Source of the DNA: Glandiceps talaboti
Taxonomy: Eukaryota; Hemichordata; Enteropneusta; Spengelidae
DNA: 64,000 bases
Direction of reading: 5' to 3'
Assembly (NCBI RefSeq): GCF_964340395.1
Contig: NC_135571.1
Coordinates: 10,165,440-10,229,439, forward strand
The translations under genes and the position numbers were made by a program. How positions within the stretch are numbered: position 1 is the first letter of the stretch; the number at the start of each line of letters is the position of its first letter. The notes under the pieces were generated by a model, which did no database searches, was not told where the DNA came from, and was given only the letters and a program-made list of their open reading frames with translations. Positions 49,101 through 64,000 of the stretch are shown in pieces.

Positions 49101-50845
49101 TTGAGTGTCACAGAAATAACGACTATTCAATTTTTTTGGTTCACACCAAAACTTCCATTCTACATGCTACTACAGGACCTTGTGACTATAAGTTGACTTT
49201 CTTGCTCTATTTTGACCCTCTAGCATGACGTGAAATGCTATTGTGAGTACCAAGAATTAAGGCTCCTCAACTCCATAGCAGGAAACTTTTTTTTCTACTA
49301 TCATAGTTTTATGTTAGTTATTAAATTTGTACATCAATGCTCAAAACAGGCTCTTACAAACACTGCACCACTTTAATCTTCCAAGTCAAGCCATTGTAAA
49401 AGATAATGGCTATGACAGAATTAGAGTTAATAGAATTAGAATCATTATACGTTACTATGGCAATAGACTGTATTATGATGTCATCAGTCTGGGATTATCA
49501 GCCTGTCCTATAAATAGTTTGTGGAAAGGGAGATTAGACCGCACCCATAACAGCTGATCTCTCAGTCTAACACTACTAAATACATATCATAGAAAATAAA
49601 GGTTATGAATTTTATTTCACCACAAAAACTTGACTTACCTGAGCTTCTCGTATTAATACACTCCATGCTTCTGTGTCGTACGGGTGCGAGTCAATTCTTT
49701 TTTCAGCTTTCTTTACTTTTTCAGGAACATAATTCTGTTCACAGACAAAAAAAAGTATAGTGCAGTAGTTATTACTTGTCTTGCGACTGAATTCAATGGA
49801 TGCAGTCCACTGTGTTGTCTCTAGGAATTGCTTGTTAGATTGTTAAATTTATCAACAAGCAATCAAGCAATCAAATTTATATAGCACAGATTTCCAGAGC
49901 AATGTTCTGTTCAGTAACACTGAATGGCTAAAGCACACCATATGCTTTGGTGAACAAATAAGTCTTCAGTTTTGTTTTGAAACCATCCAGGCTGGAGGCT
50001 TGGTGAATGTCGAGTAGCAATATACATGGATGGCTTGCATTTCCTAATGAACATGTTCTGGGAAGATAGATATTTATACACATCATGTGGACCAGATTTC
50101 AAAAGCAAAACACCACATTATTACTCAAGCACTATAGAAAATTATGGAAAGGCCTTCGACAGTCTTTACACCCCCCCCCCCCCCATCTGCAAACTGACAT
50201 GTCCCTTGTTTTGCAAACACTACACAAAAATACCAAGCATGCAGAAATTCATGATAGGTTCAATATACAAAACTTACATTTAGATTTAAAAGATGCAGAG
50301 AAAGAAAATGTAAAGGCGAACTTGCAAAACATAACATGAAATTTGCACTTGGTGGAATGGTGGTCATTGGGATCAATCTCTCCCCTTTCGATTGTTTCGA
50401 CAATGCTTATAATTTTATGCAAAACACAAACAGTTCTTGTTCCCTTCATTTTGTTAACTTACAAACTGGTTTGGGTGCACAACATATTAATTCCACCATA
50501 CCATTTGCAGTGACCTCAATACGTCAGATCAAAAGCGAGGTTTAGTTTTCTGAGCTAAACTGTCATACGATTTCAAAAACATTTGGCAACTTCCGAGCAA
50601 AAAAACTCTCATGGCTGTAATTCATTGAGGGTTTATAGTAGGTCTTCGGATTTCACAGAGCCTAATATTTAATAACCAAAAAGGCTTCACTTCAATACAA
50701 TTCAAGAAATGGGACAATGAGTTTGTCGCGTGTGTTATTGAAAATTTAAGCGACCTATGGCGCACGTGCAGAAAGAAACCAAACAAATTTCAATATTTGC
50801 GAAATAATGCCGACTCACCTCTATATCTAAGTCCTGGTGTGACAT
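26510..50845 (-). CDS. CSTF3: Cleavage stimulation factor subunit 3 (CstF-77), complete, 20 coding exons
   Basis: CstF-77 scaffolds the cleavage stimulation factor that binds the GU-rich element during pre-mRNA 3'-end cleavage in the nucleus. Exons (5' to 3'): 50819-50845, 49639-49734, 48927-49022, 38233-38265, 37122-37321, 36587-36713, 36313-36390, 35512-35674, 34654-34763, 34134-34250, 33443-33517, 32583-32726, 31718-31820, 31126-31195, 30790-30886, 30087-30185, 29283-29454, 27442-27536, 26920-26980, 26510-26685. All phases agree; 2139 nt, 712 aa (human 717). HAT repeats fill roughly residues 20-545 (AERRI…, [51 protein letters not shown]). Then come a Thr/Pro-rich linker, the conserved [12 protein letters not shown] and [11 protein letters not shown] segment for CstF-64 binding, and a basic tail [13 protein letters not shown]. 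Exon 1 gives MSHQDLDIE; exon 4 is a 33-nt microexon ([11 protein letters not shown]). The segment after CQIPE is shorter than in human. Confidence 0.97.
27607..28904. repeat. 120-bp satellite, 11 copies, in CSTF3 intron 17
   Basis: A 120-bp unit (AACAACTTGTAGGTGTGTTC, then TTGAAAATGTTTTGGCATGT, CAATATGTTGGCCAGGGAAA, ACTAGGCAATGCCCACCCCT) repeats 11 times; two units are 112 bp because ACCCCT is missing. Variation between units is low. Because 120 is divisible by 3 and one minus frame lacks stops, frames of 220 and 222 residues appear; their repeat peptide has no gene support. A decayed unit lies apart at 29004-29065. Confidence 0.96.
29004..29065. repeat. Orphan decayed unit of the 120-bp satellite
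   Basis: GTCAATATGATGACAAGGAA, then AGCATTTGAATACTTCAGCA and ATGCCTTATTTTGCC match half of the satellite unit with several substitutions, 100 bp beyond the end of the array. It is probably an old unit from before the present array homogenised. Confidence 0.65.
29070..29238. mobile_element. Family A MITE, half copy
   Basis: Right half only: TACATGAAATACCAGGGGAA, then CATGCTGTGCCAAGTGTTAT and the family end CTGATGTCAGCAGTTGTA. The left arm is missing. It ends 45 nt from the exon 17 donor of CSTF3. Confidence 0.75.
29674..29772. repeat. (GT)n microsatellite with GCAT run
   Basis: GT dinucleotides to about 29740, then GTGCATGCATGCATGCGTG. Intronic in CSTF3. Open frames across it are artefacts. 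Confidence 0.95.
30252..30335. repeat. (CA)n microsatellite
   Basis: About 38 CA units in CSTF3 intron 15, about 70 bp from the exon 16 acceptor. Confidence 0.98.
30515..30775. repeat. 29-bp tandem repeat, about 9 copies
   Basis: Unit ACCAAGCCCTGAATGAGCAT plus TAATTATAT, about nine copies with few changes, in CSTF3 intron 15 close to the exon 15 donor (GTATGG). Confidence 0.95.
33765..34113. mobile_element. Family D element, long form, in CSTF3 intron 10
   Basis: CTATATTTTTCTTCATTCAG, GAGTGACCTAAGGGGCCCTT and the mirrored AATGAAGAAAAATATTGGGA form a hairpin. A second module follows (ACCATCGCTAGTAATATAAA…AAAGTAATGGCAATTTGAGC…GTTGTCGTGACATAGATGCG) and ends GACTTGTGCATGGTA. The same two-module arrangement recurs at 36745-37097, so both modules moved as one unit. 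Confidence 0.8.
34836..35218. mobile_element. Palindromic element family C, copy 1 (with partial duplication)
   Basis: Left arm AATCCAGCCTTCGGTTTACT, then AAGATAGACGTAAACTAAAT; right arm is its mirror, AGTTTGTGTCTATCTTAGTA then AACCGAAGGCTCAATTA. The left arm occurs twice (34850 and 34930). Core text CTGTTGTGTGATTCTAATCA is shared with other copies. Confidence 0.8.
35737..36078. mobile_element. Palindromic element family C, copy 2
   Basis: Same arms and core as at 34836-35218 (AATCCAGCCTTCAGTTTACT left, TGTCTCTCTTAGAAAACCGA right) in CSTF3 intron 7, beside exon 8. Copies in introns 7 and 8 of one gene show local accumulation. Confidence 0.8.
36120..36240. mobile_element. Small foldback element, family J copy
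   Basis: GTTTGCAGTGTTCTCAGTGA…CAGAAAACACTACAAGCCGA…GTGCAAATATCCTCGAGTA folds into a hairpin and resembles 63045-63190 (GGGGTATTTGCACTTGTGCT…). It is only about 70 bp from CSTF3 exon 7. Confidence 0.5.
36745..37097. mobile_element. Family D element, long form, in CSTF3 intron 5
   Basis: Same two modules as 33765-34113: hairpin (CCAATATTTTTCTTCAATTA … AAGTAAAATATTGGAGAATA) followed by ACCAGCGCCAGTAATATCAC…GTTGTCGTGACACAGACACA…ACTTGTGCATGGTAAA. It ends 20 nt from the exon 5 donor. Confidence 0.82.
37325..37565. repeat. Tandem repeat copying the exon 5 splice acceptor of CSTF3
   Basis: The segment ACCAATGGTGTTGTAACACA plus ACTGTAAA-ATATGGGG recurs four times in the 240 bp upstream (in gene sense) of exon 5. 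The farthest copy (37486-37562) also contains the first ~20 nt of exon 5 and its splice junction, but the acceptor AG is changed to GG. See findings. Confidence 0.8.
38605..38968. mobile_element. Palindromic MITE, family A copy 2
   Basis: TACAACTGTCGACATCGGAC at the left, GTCTGATGTCAGCAGTTGTA at the right; internal mirror arms around AAGAAAAGTTTTATGGCCTC. Same family as 24129-24503. Confidence 0.87.
39540..39785. mobile_element. Family C element, truncated copy 3
   Basis: Core CTGTTGTGTGATTCTAATCA, then ATCCATTCAATAGCTTATCA and the right arm TATCTGTCTTAGAAAACTGA. The left arm is missing. A further right-arm scrap lies at 31020-31105. Confidence 0.7.
40226..40571. mobile_element. Palindromic TTAA-flanked MITE, family B copy 2
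   Basis: TTAAAGTGGCAATATGGATG at the left, mirrored by ATCCTTATTGCCACTTTAA at the right. Internal arms CATGGCTTCCTACTTGAAAA and TTTTTCAAGTACGAAGCCAT are inverted repeats. TTAA at both ends. Confidence 0.87.
40960..41430. mobile_element. Foldback element, family G
   Basis: CTAGTTGCTGACCGTCCGTA…GTTATCTTCATACCATTCCA…AGTCAATCCTGTTACTC (40980-41055) is mirrored at 41327-41400 by GAGTAACAGGATTGACTAGA…AGTATGAAGATAACGTAATA…. The arms are about 75 bp with some mismatches; the 270-bp centre has a C run and is unique here. Confidence 0.72.
42229..42604. mobile_element. Palindromic MITE, family A copy 3
   Basis: TACAATGATCAACATTACAC at left, AGTCTGATGTCAGCAGTTATA at right. It is flanked on both sides by related DNA: 42119-42210 and 42640-42725 share GTCATC..GGC.AGTGTAATGG and TTCAA.TT.ATAGTCAAG, so a larger unit was duplicated around it. 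Confidence 0.82.
42991..43410. mobile_element. Palindromic element, family E copy 1
   Basis: Left TTTAAGGGAAACAGCAACTC…TTCATAAAGTATGGGTTCTG; right mirror CATAGTTTATGAAAATGTCT…TGGAGTGGTGTTCCACTTTA. Inner arms CATCATGGGAGTC and GACTCCCATGATG are also inverted. Non-coding. Confidence 0.82.
43561..44010. mobile_element. Palindromic element, family E copy 2
   Basis: TTTAAAGAGAAACACCACCC at left, GAAGGGTGTTCTAGAAGTTG then TATCTTTTAA at right; inner text ATAGTTTTGGGTCTTGGAAT mirrors GATCCAAAACTCAAAGTTTA. It sits 150 bp from copy 1 in the same intron. Confidence 0.75.
44060..44135 (+). mobile_element. LINE 3' tail with (TTGA)n
   Basis: TTTTACTTTGTATTGGATAC, then AGGCGCTCAATATAAAATTT runs into seven TTGA units. 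This looks like the extreme 3' end of a CR1-like element; no ORF remains. Confidence 0.55.
44862..45015. repeat. About 48-bp tandem repeat, 3 copies
   Basis: Units share AAACTACA..TGTGGAAAAC, TTACTATCA.CAAA and GTCAGCGAC; the third is more diverged (ACATCAAGGAAAACTCACTA). Confidence 0.85.
45555..46215. repeat. TG and CATA microsatellites
   Basis: (TG)n with TATG/TCTG interruptions at 45558-45668, then CATA/CACA array at 45885-46215. Frames up to 162 codons on either strand (HTYI, MYVC repeats) are artefacts. Confidence 0.96.
47115..47139. repeat. C25 homopolymer
   Basis: Uninterrupted run of about 25 C on the plus strand, which is G25 in CSTF3 pre-mRNA. Length may be inaccurate in assembly. 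Confidence 0.9.
47300..48035. repeat. Diverged minisatellite with 42/45-bp units in CSTF3 intron 3
   Basis: Units around GTGAACGCAGCACTGT-CTAA, then ATGAGGTACAACTAGGAAC recur about 15 times with substitutions. Spacings visible in translation are 14 or 15 codons, so the plus frame stays open at 47406-47708 and 47740-47952 with a peptide unit [14 protein letters not shown], and the minus frame at 47495-47845 is open too. No start context, splice support or known family. Confidence 0.8.
49854..50025 (-). mobile_element. LINE 3' end fragment in CSTF3 intron 1
   Basis: On the minus strand: [20 protein letters not shown], then TKAYGVL and stop, then an untranslated end reading into ATATAAATTTGATTGCTTGA with a short decayed TTGA tail. 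Same post-RT signature class as 2641-3069 (QASSLE). 5'-truncated. Confidence 0.75.
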
Positions 50846-51541
50846 CTTGAGACTTCAAACAAAACAAATTACACCATCTACACAATAATTTTGTTAATTT
50901 TTCATTTATTTTCTTACCCGACCTCATACAATCACAAAACGAAACATTTCTACTTCGTTCGGCAATATGGCGTCCTGAAATACCCGGATGTTGTGATGCG
51001 TCGTTGATATGATAGAGGGCGCTGAACAACGTCAGCGGATTCGATTAAATTTTATGTGCAACCGGACGAGACTGTTCGTATTACGTACAAATTATACATA
51101 TTAATTAGGATTTCCAAATAAAATTTAGTCTTTAATTACACCAGTTCAATTTTGTTTGATGAACTAAAACATGTTCCTATAAGTATATTTTGCAGACAGA
51201 TTTTTACTTTCAATTCAGAGGCCTAGAGGTGGAACATTCTCTACAACAATCACTTGGTCTTGGGTAGTTACGCATATGACGTCATAATCAGAACTGTCAA
51301 GCAAGTTGAATTGTTACGTTTTCATTACATTTCTTGAATAAATCAAAAGGTCATGACCTACTACATATCGGCTCATTGTGATGTCCAGTGACGCGATATG
51401 ACAATGAATTCTTAGACAAATAAAACTTTATTTCACACACTTTTCCTTTGCTAACAACCTCGTCTGAAAAATTACCTGTTTTATATTTCATCAACACGTT
51501 AAATTACCTCCCAAAGCTTAGTACTTGTCAAGGTAGGCAAG
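50846..51541. promoter_or_regulatory. Shared 696-bp region between CSTF3 and the divergent beta-tubulin gene
   Basis: The start codons of CSTF3 (minus, 50845) and the second beta-tubulin (plus, 51542) face away from each other across only 696 bp, so both promoters and 5' UTRs must fit here unless upstream non-coding exons exist. I see no clear TATA box. Arrangement suggests a bidirectional promoter; that is inference. Confidence 0.55.
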
Positions 51542-54897
<3,356 letters not shown>

Positions 54898-55060
54898 TTG
54901 CTGTACAATCTTGGCAGTGAGAACGTGTCATCATTTCCACACCACCACAAATGACAAATGTTATTTCTTCATTCCATGCTTACAGTATTTTCATATACGT
55001 CATCATTTGATTGTACACACCATCCTTGTACTGCTGTGCTGTCATCCTTGAAAATCATTC

Positions 55061-55080
55061 AATAAAAGACCAAAAATAAA
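55061..55080 (+). promoter_or_regulatory. Polyadenylation signals of the divergent beta-tubulin gene
   Basis: Two AATAAA hexamers, about 165 and 180 nt after the stop codon. Either could direct cleavage. Confidence 0.7.
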
Positions 55081-55743
55081 TTATTAGAATAGAATGCTTT
55101 GTTCATGTTTTACATAAGTATCCCCAACCACGTAACGACTTATAACATCCTTATTCTTTTGAATTAAGACTACACACACACACACACACACACACACGTG
55201 TGCGCGCGCTCTGCCACTGCGGTATAGAGCACTGTCTTAGCAGATTGATACTCACCGAGGTGTGTGTGTGTGTGTGTCTATATATATATATATATGCATG
55301 CATGCATGCACGCACACACTGTTGACATGATGCTCTGTTAACTTGAACTTGAACAGAGCTAGAGCTAGTCAGAAGTTCAGCTTGTCAAAATAAAAACAAA
55401 GACAGAATTCATGGGAATGCTTGTGATTCACTTTTAATGTTTTGTAAAGAATCAATGCATAATTATTCCCTAAGTCTCTTGCCGCTATTTTGTTGGCTGT
55501 GTCACTAAATGAATAACTAGAAACCCACTTGATGAGGTTCTGAAAAGACATTTACCACATAAACTTGACTTGCAGTCTTCACAATGTTGTTTGTCAACTA
55601 GCAGCCAAGGCTAGGCTGAAGACTATATAGGCTCAGAAATCTGTGATGTATTGAAAATTAGTCTGTAAGGTAGGTCTTGTTAGGGCGCCCTCACACATTG
55701 GCAAGGCCGTTCAGGGCAGAGTGACATGACATATCTTTAAGCG

Positions 55744-56060
55744 AAGCAAAAAAAATTGTTTCTGGTCAGGACATTTTGCCTAAACTTGTGTGACTTTAAT
55801 TCTCAACAAACCTGCCACTCAATCCACTATTTATGACAGTTACTGTTCTTTTTATTAACTACTTTAGAGCAAGTGTGTATGTGGGACAGTTATCATTTGC
55901 TTGTTCATGACTGGCTCTGCAGTTGTCTTCACTGAAGTAGGGAGGGTTATTTTTGTGTTTCCCCAGATCTACAGACTGCATGGGCTGGACAAAACATGAA
56001 AACAGGGGGTGTTTAAGTGATGACCAGAAAGAACTTCTTTTTTTGGCCTTAGTCTATGGA
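55744..56060. mobile_element. Family H element, copy 1
   Basis: Opens with TTGTTTCTGGTCAGGACATT and ends with TGATGACCAGAAAGAACTTC, a short inverted end pair (TTTCTGGTCA/TGACCAGAAA). Interior (ACCTGCCACTCAATCCACTA, TTAGAGCAAGTGTGTATGTG, CAGACTGCATGGGCTGGACA) matches 58210-58608. Confidence 0.82.
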
Positions 56061-57781
56061 GTTACAGCCATTATAATGCCATGAATAGGAAATTTACAAA
56101 CGTAACAAACCAATGATATACATCTAAGATTATCTAAATTTATCTAGTCATTCGTAAGTAAATTACGATTTAACACCCCCCCCCCCACAAAACAATGAAA
56201 TGACCTTGTCTCTTTAAAACTTACCTCAAACAATGTACAGAGTCGGCTTTTGTTCCCTTAAAAGTTGCCCCCCCCCCCCCCCAAGAAAAAAAAAGAATAA
56301 CTGTATAAAATCTGCTTGCCCCTTCACTCGGTGTAACTTGGGTAATATTTTTATGATCAACTAAATAACAAAATATTTACTGAAAACTGTCAAGATACCA
56401 AATTAGACATCGTACATGTCAATTAGAGGTCTTTTTTATCTATAAGTTGTATAGTGACAAGTTGAAATTGTGATTCGTTGAGGGCGCTGTTTTTGGGTAC
56501 GGATAGATTGGATATATCTCCATTATGTGTACTGCAACACAAATATGTTTACCTGCTGGTGATTCAATACTGTTCAGCATGTGTGAGATCATGGTTTCGG
56601 TCACCATATTTAACAAAACAGTTTCAAAAAAATCATTCCGGTTGCAGCAAATACAGCTTTAAAAGTATTACAAGGAATTGGTCACATATAATTTCAGAAG
56701 ACTTGTACCCTCATACAGCACTTCAACTAAAATTTGATGACCACATTTTTTTGACTCACCTATTTCGTTTCAGTGCCGTAGAGGGCGCTATACATTGTTC
56801 ATGAATGGTAGACGTACTGCTACAAAATCTCAATTTTTTTTTAATTTCTTTATTTTCACTGGTGTTTTTTTTTTTCAGACTGTTTAACAGCACTATACTG
56901 TATTCATAACAAGGTTGAATTATTTTTACTTTTGAAAGAATTTTCAAGTCAGATATGGAAAGCAAACCATTCACGTAGTGTCAACTGTGAAGTAACAAGG
57001 ATATCCACTTTTAATTTCTGAGTTTCCGCTTCATTTAAAGAAAATCATCCCCTAAACCACTAGCCCACATTTGATGCTAAAATGGAATCAAAACAGCTAC
57101 CAGACGACAGATTCTCCCAGCAAGTATTTAAAAGTGTTACTTGCCCGAGAAAAATGTTTGTAGCAAAAACTAGTTCAGGAATCAAGTATTTGCATCAACA
57201 AATCACCAAATTGATATAGTTTGTATGCTACAGTCAGTGTATCCAAAGCCAAGTTCATTAAAACCCGATGTAGTGAACTCGGCATGATTTCTTTATTTAG
57301 CTCTTATGTTTATTGTCATTTGTTCTTTTTTTGTTCTGTGAGCACCTGGTATGTACATCTGACACAATACCATAGGTTTTCTCAAGCCAAATGAGAGTGC
57401 TCTGTGAATTTACTTAACGAATGAGAATCTGGAATGCGGCAAAACATACAAGTACAGTACCTTAGAGGGCTCTGTTCAAAAAGAGTTTGAGCACAGAGTG
57501 CAGACAACGATCGTTATTGTTTGGTGGATCTCTTTCTTTCAATTTTCAACGTTGAGTGTCATATTGTAAGATGGATTCTGTTTGGCTACTTGTAAGTATG
57601 AGATCGGTCCGAGAACACCTATGGTATTGCATCAGATGTAGGTAACGGGCACAGAACAAAAAGAACAAACTACAATAAACGTCAGATCTGAATAAAGAAA
57701 TCGCGCCAAGTTCACTTCATCGGATTTCAATCAGATTGATCCAAAGCCTACAATTTTAAATTTAAGTAAAATAAAAAAAAA

Positions 57782-61080
<3,299 letters not shown>

Positions 61081-61683
61081 GGCTTCAATAACAACGTGAC
61101 CTCTTATTTATGTGCTTCCGGGTTCATGCAATACACCCTAGCTTCTCAAAAATAAATTACGACGTGACAGTAATGATCAGGGCCAGGGTAATGATGGATG
61201 ATGTATTTTTTGTATTTCTCGCGATGTTATTTGATGTTCTTTCAGTCCTCTTTTATAGATATGTGTGTAATTCTTGTGATTAAAAAAAATACTTTAGAGG
61301 TGGACAAGCAGAATTTATAGTGGGCCCTGACAATGGGTTGCAATTTTTTGCTGTACAATAATAGCTTACCTTTGAAATCTATTAATGAAGCATGTTAAAG
61401 GCCATTCATTATTTACGGTAGGGGGAGGAGAGAGGAATTGCTAAATGTAATGGTAGGGAGGGGGTGGGAAAGAAATTGCTAAATTTATGCCCCCCCCCCT
61501 CCATCTAATGTAAAAAAATTCCAATGCCTCATATCATTTCCATAAATTAATATAATGGATTAGTATATCATATCTTTCTATTCTAATAATCAAAGCAATT
61601 TTTTCTGTAAGCCTGCCACTGCCTGTGTATGTAGTTGTTGTAAACTGCAGGGGGGGGGGGGGGGCTCTGTCTATGAAACCTCA

Positions 61684-61734
61684 CATACATACATACATAC
61701 ATACATACATTATATACATACATACATACATTAT

Positions 61735-61801
<67 letters not shown>

Positions 61802-61807
61802 CATACA

Positions 61808-61841
<34 letters not shown>

Positions 61842-61912
61842 CATACATTACAGACAGACATACATACATTATATACATTATATACATACATACATATACA
61901 CACACACATACA
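61684..61912. repeat. (CATA)n microsatellite
   Basis: CATA/TATA array with CAGA interruptions; frames on both strands (HTYI, MYVC) are artefacts. Confidence 0.97.
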
Positions 61913-62689
61913 GACAGAGACAAAAGCAGAATATAACATCCCCTAAAGGAGGTAAAAATTGATGCTGTTCTCCATTTAATAATCAGAATAGTACCGATAC
62001 ATATTTTTGAAGCGCTTACTAAAATGAAAGTAACTACAATTATTACTCATGGCATAGACCTATATTGGCACAACCACCCTATATGACTATAGACGTCCAT
62101 GATGTAATTACGAGACTCTATAGTGGACATACAGTCCACTGCAGTCTCTGAAATAGTCTGTAAGATACAACATAACATGCCACACCTACCAGCTAGTGAA
62201 AGGCGTTGACCAGTGCGTGAGGGCGCACTTTACATAATTACAAAACAACAACAACAGAGTTGTTGCTGAGGTTCAATTCTCGGTTCCTGAAATGGAATTT
62301 TAACACCTAGGCACATCACAAAGATAACGACTATTCGATTTCTTAGTTGAAATCAAGACTTCCGCTAAATTCACTACACATGCATTACAATAGGTGAGTA
62401 GGAGAATAAGTGACTTTCTTGTTCTATTTTGACCCTCTAGCGTAAGGTAGAATGTTATTGCAGGTACCGAGAATTGATACACTCTGTATTTGCACATATT
62501 TCATTCTAGTACTTTCTAGGATATCTTGAACACAATAAAATGACACGTTAAAAAGGAAATAAGTGCTAAAAAATGAATCAAATAAAAAGGTATACCACTG
62601 ATATCTTTGGATCTATCTTCATTTGTAACTTGAATGCAGACAAATATTCAGAAATTTACATGAGAGATCATGAGAGTTCCAAACTCCAA

Positions 62690-62800
62690 ATGGTCTAAGA
62701 TGGAATATCTCACACACCAGTTGGGGAATATTTATCTCATAGATGTATGATCCGCAGATCAGGATAAGACAAAAATTCATTAGTGTGAGATATTCCATAT
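62690..62800. repeat. Small inverted repeat
   Basis: TGGAATATCTCACAC (62701-62715) is mirrored by GTGTGAGATATTCCA about 70 bp later, with weaker pairing inside. Probably another foldback element; only one copy is seen. Confidence 0.55.
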
Positions 62801-63044
62801 TATTACACATGTATCAGAGAGAGAGAGTACTTGCACTGGTGAGTGTGTGCAAATGAGTGGTATTTTCACTGCAGTGCAATACCGAAAACATTATTGCAAA
62901 ACTGCATGCAAATGATATGCAAATGAGGACACAATTGTTTATTCAACATGAAAGAGCGTGATCACATAATGGGGTTTTTACGGAAATTGTTTTTTCAGAT
63001 TAACATATGTAATAATAACAGAACCCAATGTCACATTAATGCCA

Positions 63045-63190
63045 GTGTAGGTAGTTAGGGGTATTTGCACTTGTGCTTGCAGTGTTTTCTGCTGTACTTT
63101 CACTCACTATGTTCGTGAAAGTTTGACCGTAGGGAACACTGCAATTACTTGTGCAACTACCCCAAGTACACCACACTTGCACTCATTTGT
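63045..63190. mobile_element. Small foldback element, family J copy
   Basis: GTAGTTAGGGGTATTTGCAC…TTGCAGTGTTTTCTGCTGTA and the mirror GGGAACACTGCAATTACTTG then TGCAACTACCCCAAGTAC pair into a hairpin about 145 bp long. Related to 36120-36240. Confidence 0.6.
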
Positions 63191-63284
63191 CATGGGGCTC
63201 TGTCATATTGACATGTAGAGTAAATTTCTCCCTATTTTTCAGTCTTCTAAGGACTCCATTCTTGGCTACATACAGAATCTAAAC

Positions 63285-63324
<40 letters not shown>

Positions 63325-64000
63325 TGGTAGGTACGTAGGTATGTGTCATCATCAAAATCTGTTCCATATGAGGTCATCACTCAGATTAGCATATTTCAGA
63401 TTATGTTAATGATATGTAAATTCCTGTAAAAGTTAACTCCCTATCAGAGCTAGGATATAAACTAAAAAAATTACAATAACAATTTACAGTGTTACCTTTG
63501 GCACTGAAAAATGTAAATGTGCATACATAATGAGCTCATTTACATAAATTAAACAGTACAGTCAACATAATCACAAAGATAAGTCAAGCAAGTAGTCTTA
63601 CCACCATACACCCCTAAAACTACAGTCTACTGGTATAACCCATTGTTATTTACACAGGGTTATCCCACTTGAGTTAAACCCTGGGTAAGATTTCAGTGTT
63701 ACTTGTTACCAGGGTAATGAGGATGCCACCAATTCAGTATCCTGGCATTAGATACTGGATCCAGTGTTACTATGACACCATTGTTGCTATGGTAACTCCC
63801 AGTTTTGTTAGCTGTGTGAAAAACCAGCTTCAAATTAAAGTGTTTCATATCTCGACTGACATAGAGGTACACCTTTGTGAGAATCATCCCCATGACGACG
63901 GGAACACGAATAAAGTTCATACATGTTATGCTGAGCACACAACATTGGTTTTCTGGATTCAACCAGATATCCTCGTCATACGGAATAACTGAAAGATTTG

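Larger units (their letters stand above)
54898..57781. other. Intergenic region between divergent beta-tubulin and SMAP
   Basis: Starts with the tubulin 3' UTR (AATAAA at 55061-55066, a second near 55075). Then CA, TATA and GCAT simple repeats (55170-55320), a GCGCCCTCACACATTGGCAA repeat copy (55660-55740), the family H element (55744-56060) and C-rich tracts. Open frames at 56478-56974 have no recognisable similarity. The genes converge here (tubulin plus, SMAP minus). Confidence 0.6.
61081..64000. other. Repeat-rich region upstream of SMAP
   Basis: The SMAP promoter should lie just above 61080; no clear TATA box is seen. Then a G15 tract (61650-61664), a CATA microsatellite, a 62150-62235 copy of the GCGCCCTCAC-type repeat, a 62320-62490 copy of a repeat shared with 49105-49265 (ATAACGACTATTC, TTGTTCTATTTTGACCCTCT), small hairpins and a GT microsatellite (63290-63322). 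The frames at 63696-63992 and 63699-63962 are open on both strands and unrecognised. Confidence 0.55.

Noticed and set aside
56478-56974. Plus (108-codon) and minus (72-codon) frames between the second tubulin and SMAP
   Set aside because: Overlapping frames on both strands, ordinary AT-rich DNA and no recognisable domain.
61583-61939. Frames of 80-118 codons on both strands
   Set aside because: CATA microsatellite artefacts.
63696-63992. A terminal exon at the right edge (frames open on both strands)
   Set aside because: A CTTTCAG acceptor exists on the minus strand, but the translation is unrecognised and part of the frame overlaps repeat-like GTTACCATAGCAAC text; too weak to call.

Overview
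This is nuclear DNA of an animal. It holds spliced genes with canonical GT-AG introns, AT-rich non-coding DNA, long microsatellites and many short palindromic transposons; there are no operons, no Shine-Dalgarno-led ORFs and no CRISPR arrays. Both beta-tubulin genes use the coding-exon plan known from vertebrate TUBB genes (57/109/111/~1060 nt), and CSTF3 and SMAP resemble the human proteins closely in length and exon logic. A marine invertebrate deuterostome (cephalochordate or hemichordate grade) is my best guess, but the sequence alone does not fix the species.

Layout: 1-7.2 kb holds a 43-bp satellite, other minisatellites, a LINE fragment and microsatellites. 7.3-12.7 kb, minus strand: the 5' part of a secreted thrombospondin-N/laminin-G-like protein (three exons seen; 3' end not found). 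12.7-16.5 kb: no recognised gene, one palindromic element and one unexplained ORF. 16.5-19.7 kb, minus: a complete conventional beta-tubulin gene (446 aa). 19.7-26.5 kb: non-coding, with mobile elements and satellites. 26.5-50.8 kb, minus: a complete 20-coding-exon CSTF3 gene (712 aa, rebuilt exon by exon with every splice phase agreeing), whose introns carry a 120-bp satellite, a 29-bp satellite, a frame-preserving 42-45 bp minisatellite and many MITE-like foldback elements. 51.5-54.9 kb, plus: a second, divergent beta-tubulin gene (443 aa), head-to-head with CSTF3 with 696 bp between the start codons. 57.8-61.1 kb, minus: a complete 4-coding-exon SMAP/C11orf58 gene (175 aa). 61.1-64 kb: repeats only.

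The genes belong to separate housekeeping processes: mRNA 3'-end cleavage (CSTF3), microtubules (two beta-tubulins), a small acidic protein of unclear role (SMAP), and an extracellular matrix-type protein.

The most unusual signal is that intronic tandem repeats here repeatedly copy splice junctions. In the divergent beta-tubulin gene, the 3' splice site plus the first ~50 nt of exon 2 is the last unit of a ~120-bp tandem array filling intron 1, and the 3' end plus 5' splice site of exon 3 is echoed three times in intron 3. CSTF3 shows two smaller cases, at exon 5 and exon 9. I also define about ten dispersed repeat families, mostly palindromic, including nested insertions that can be dated relative to each other.
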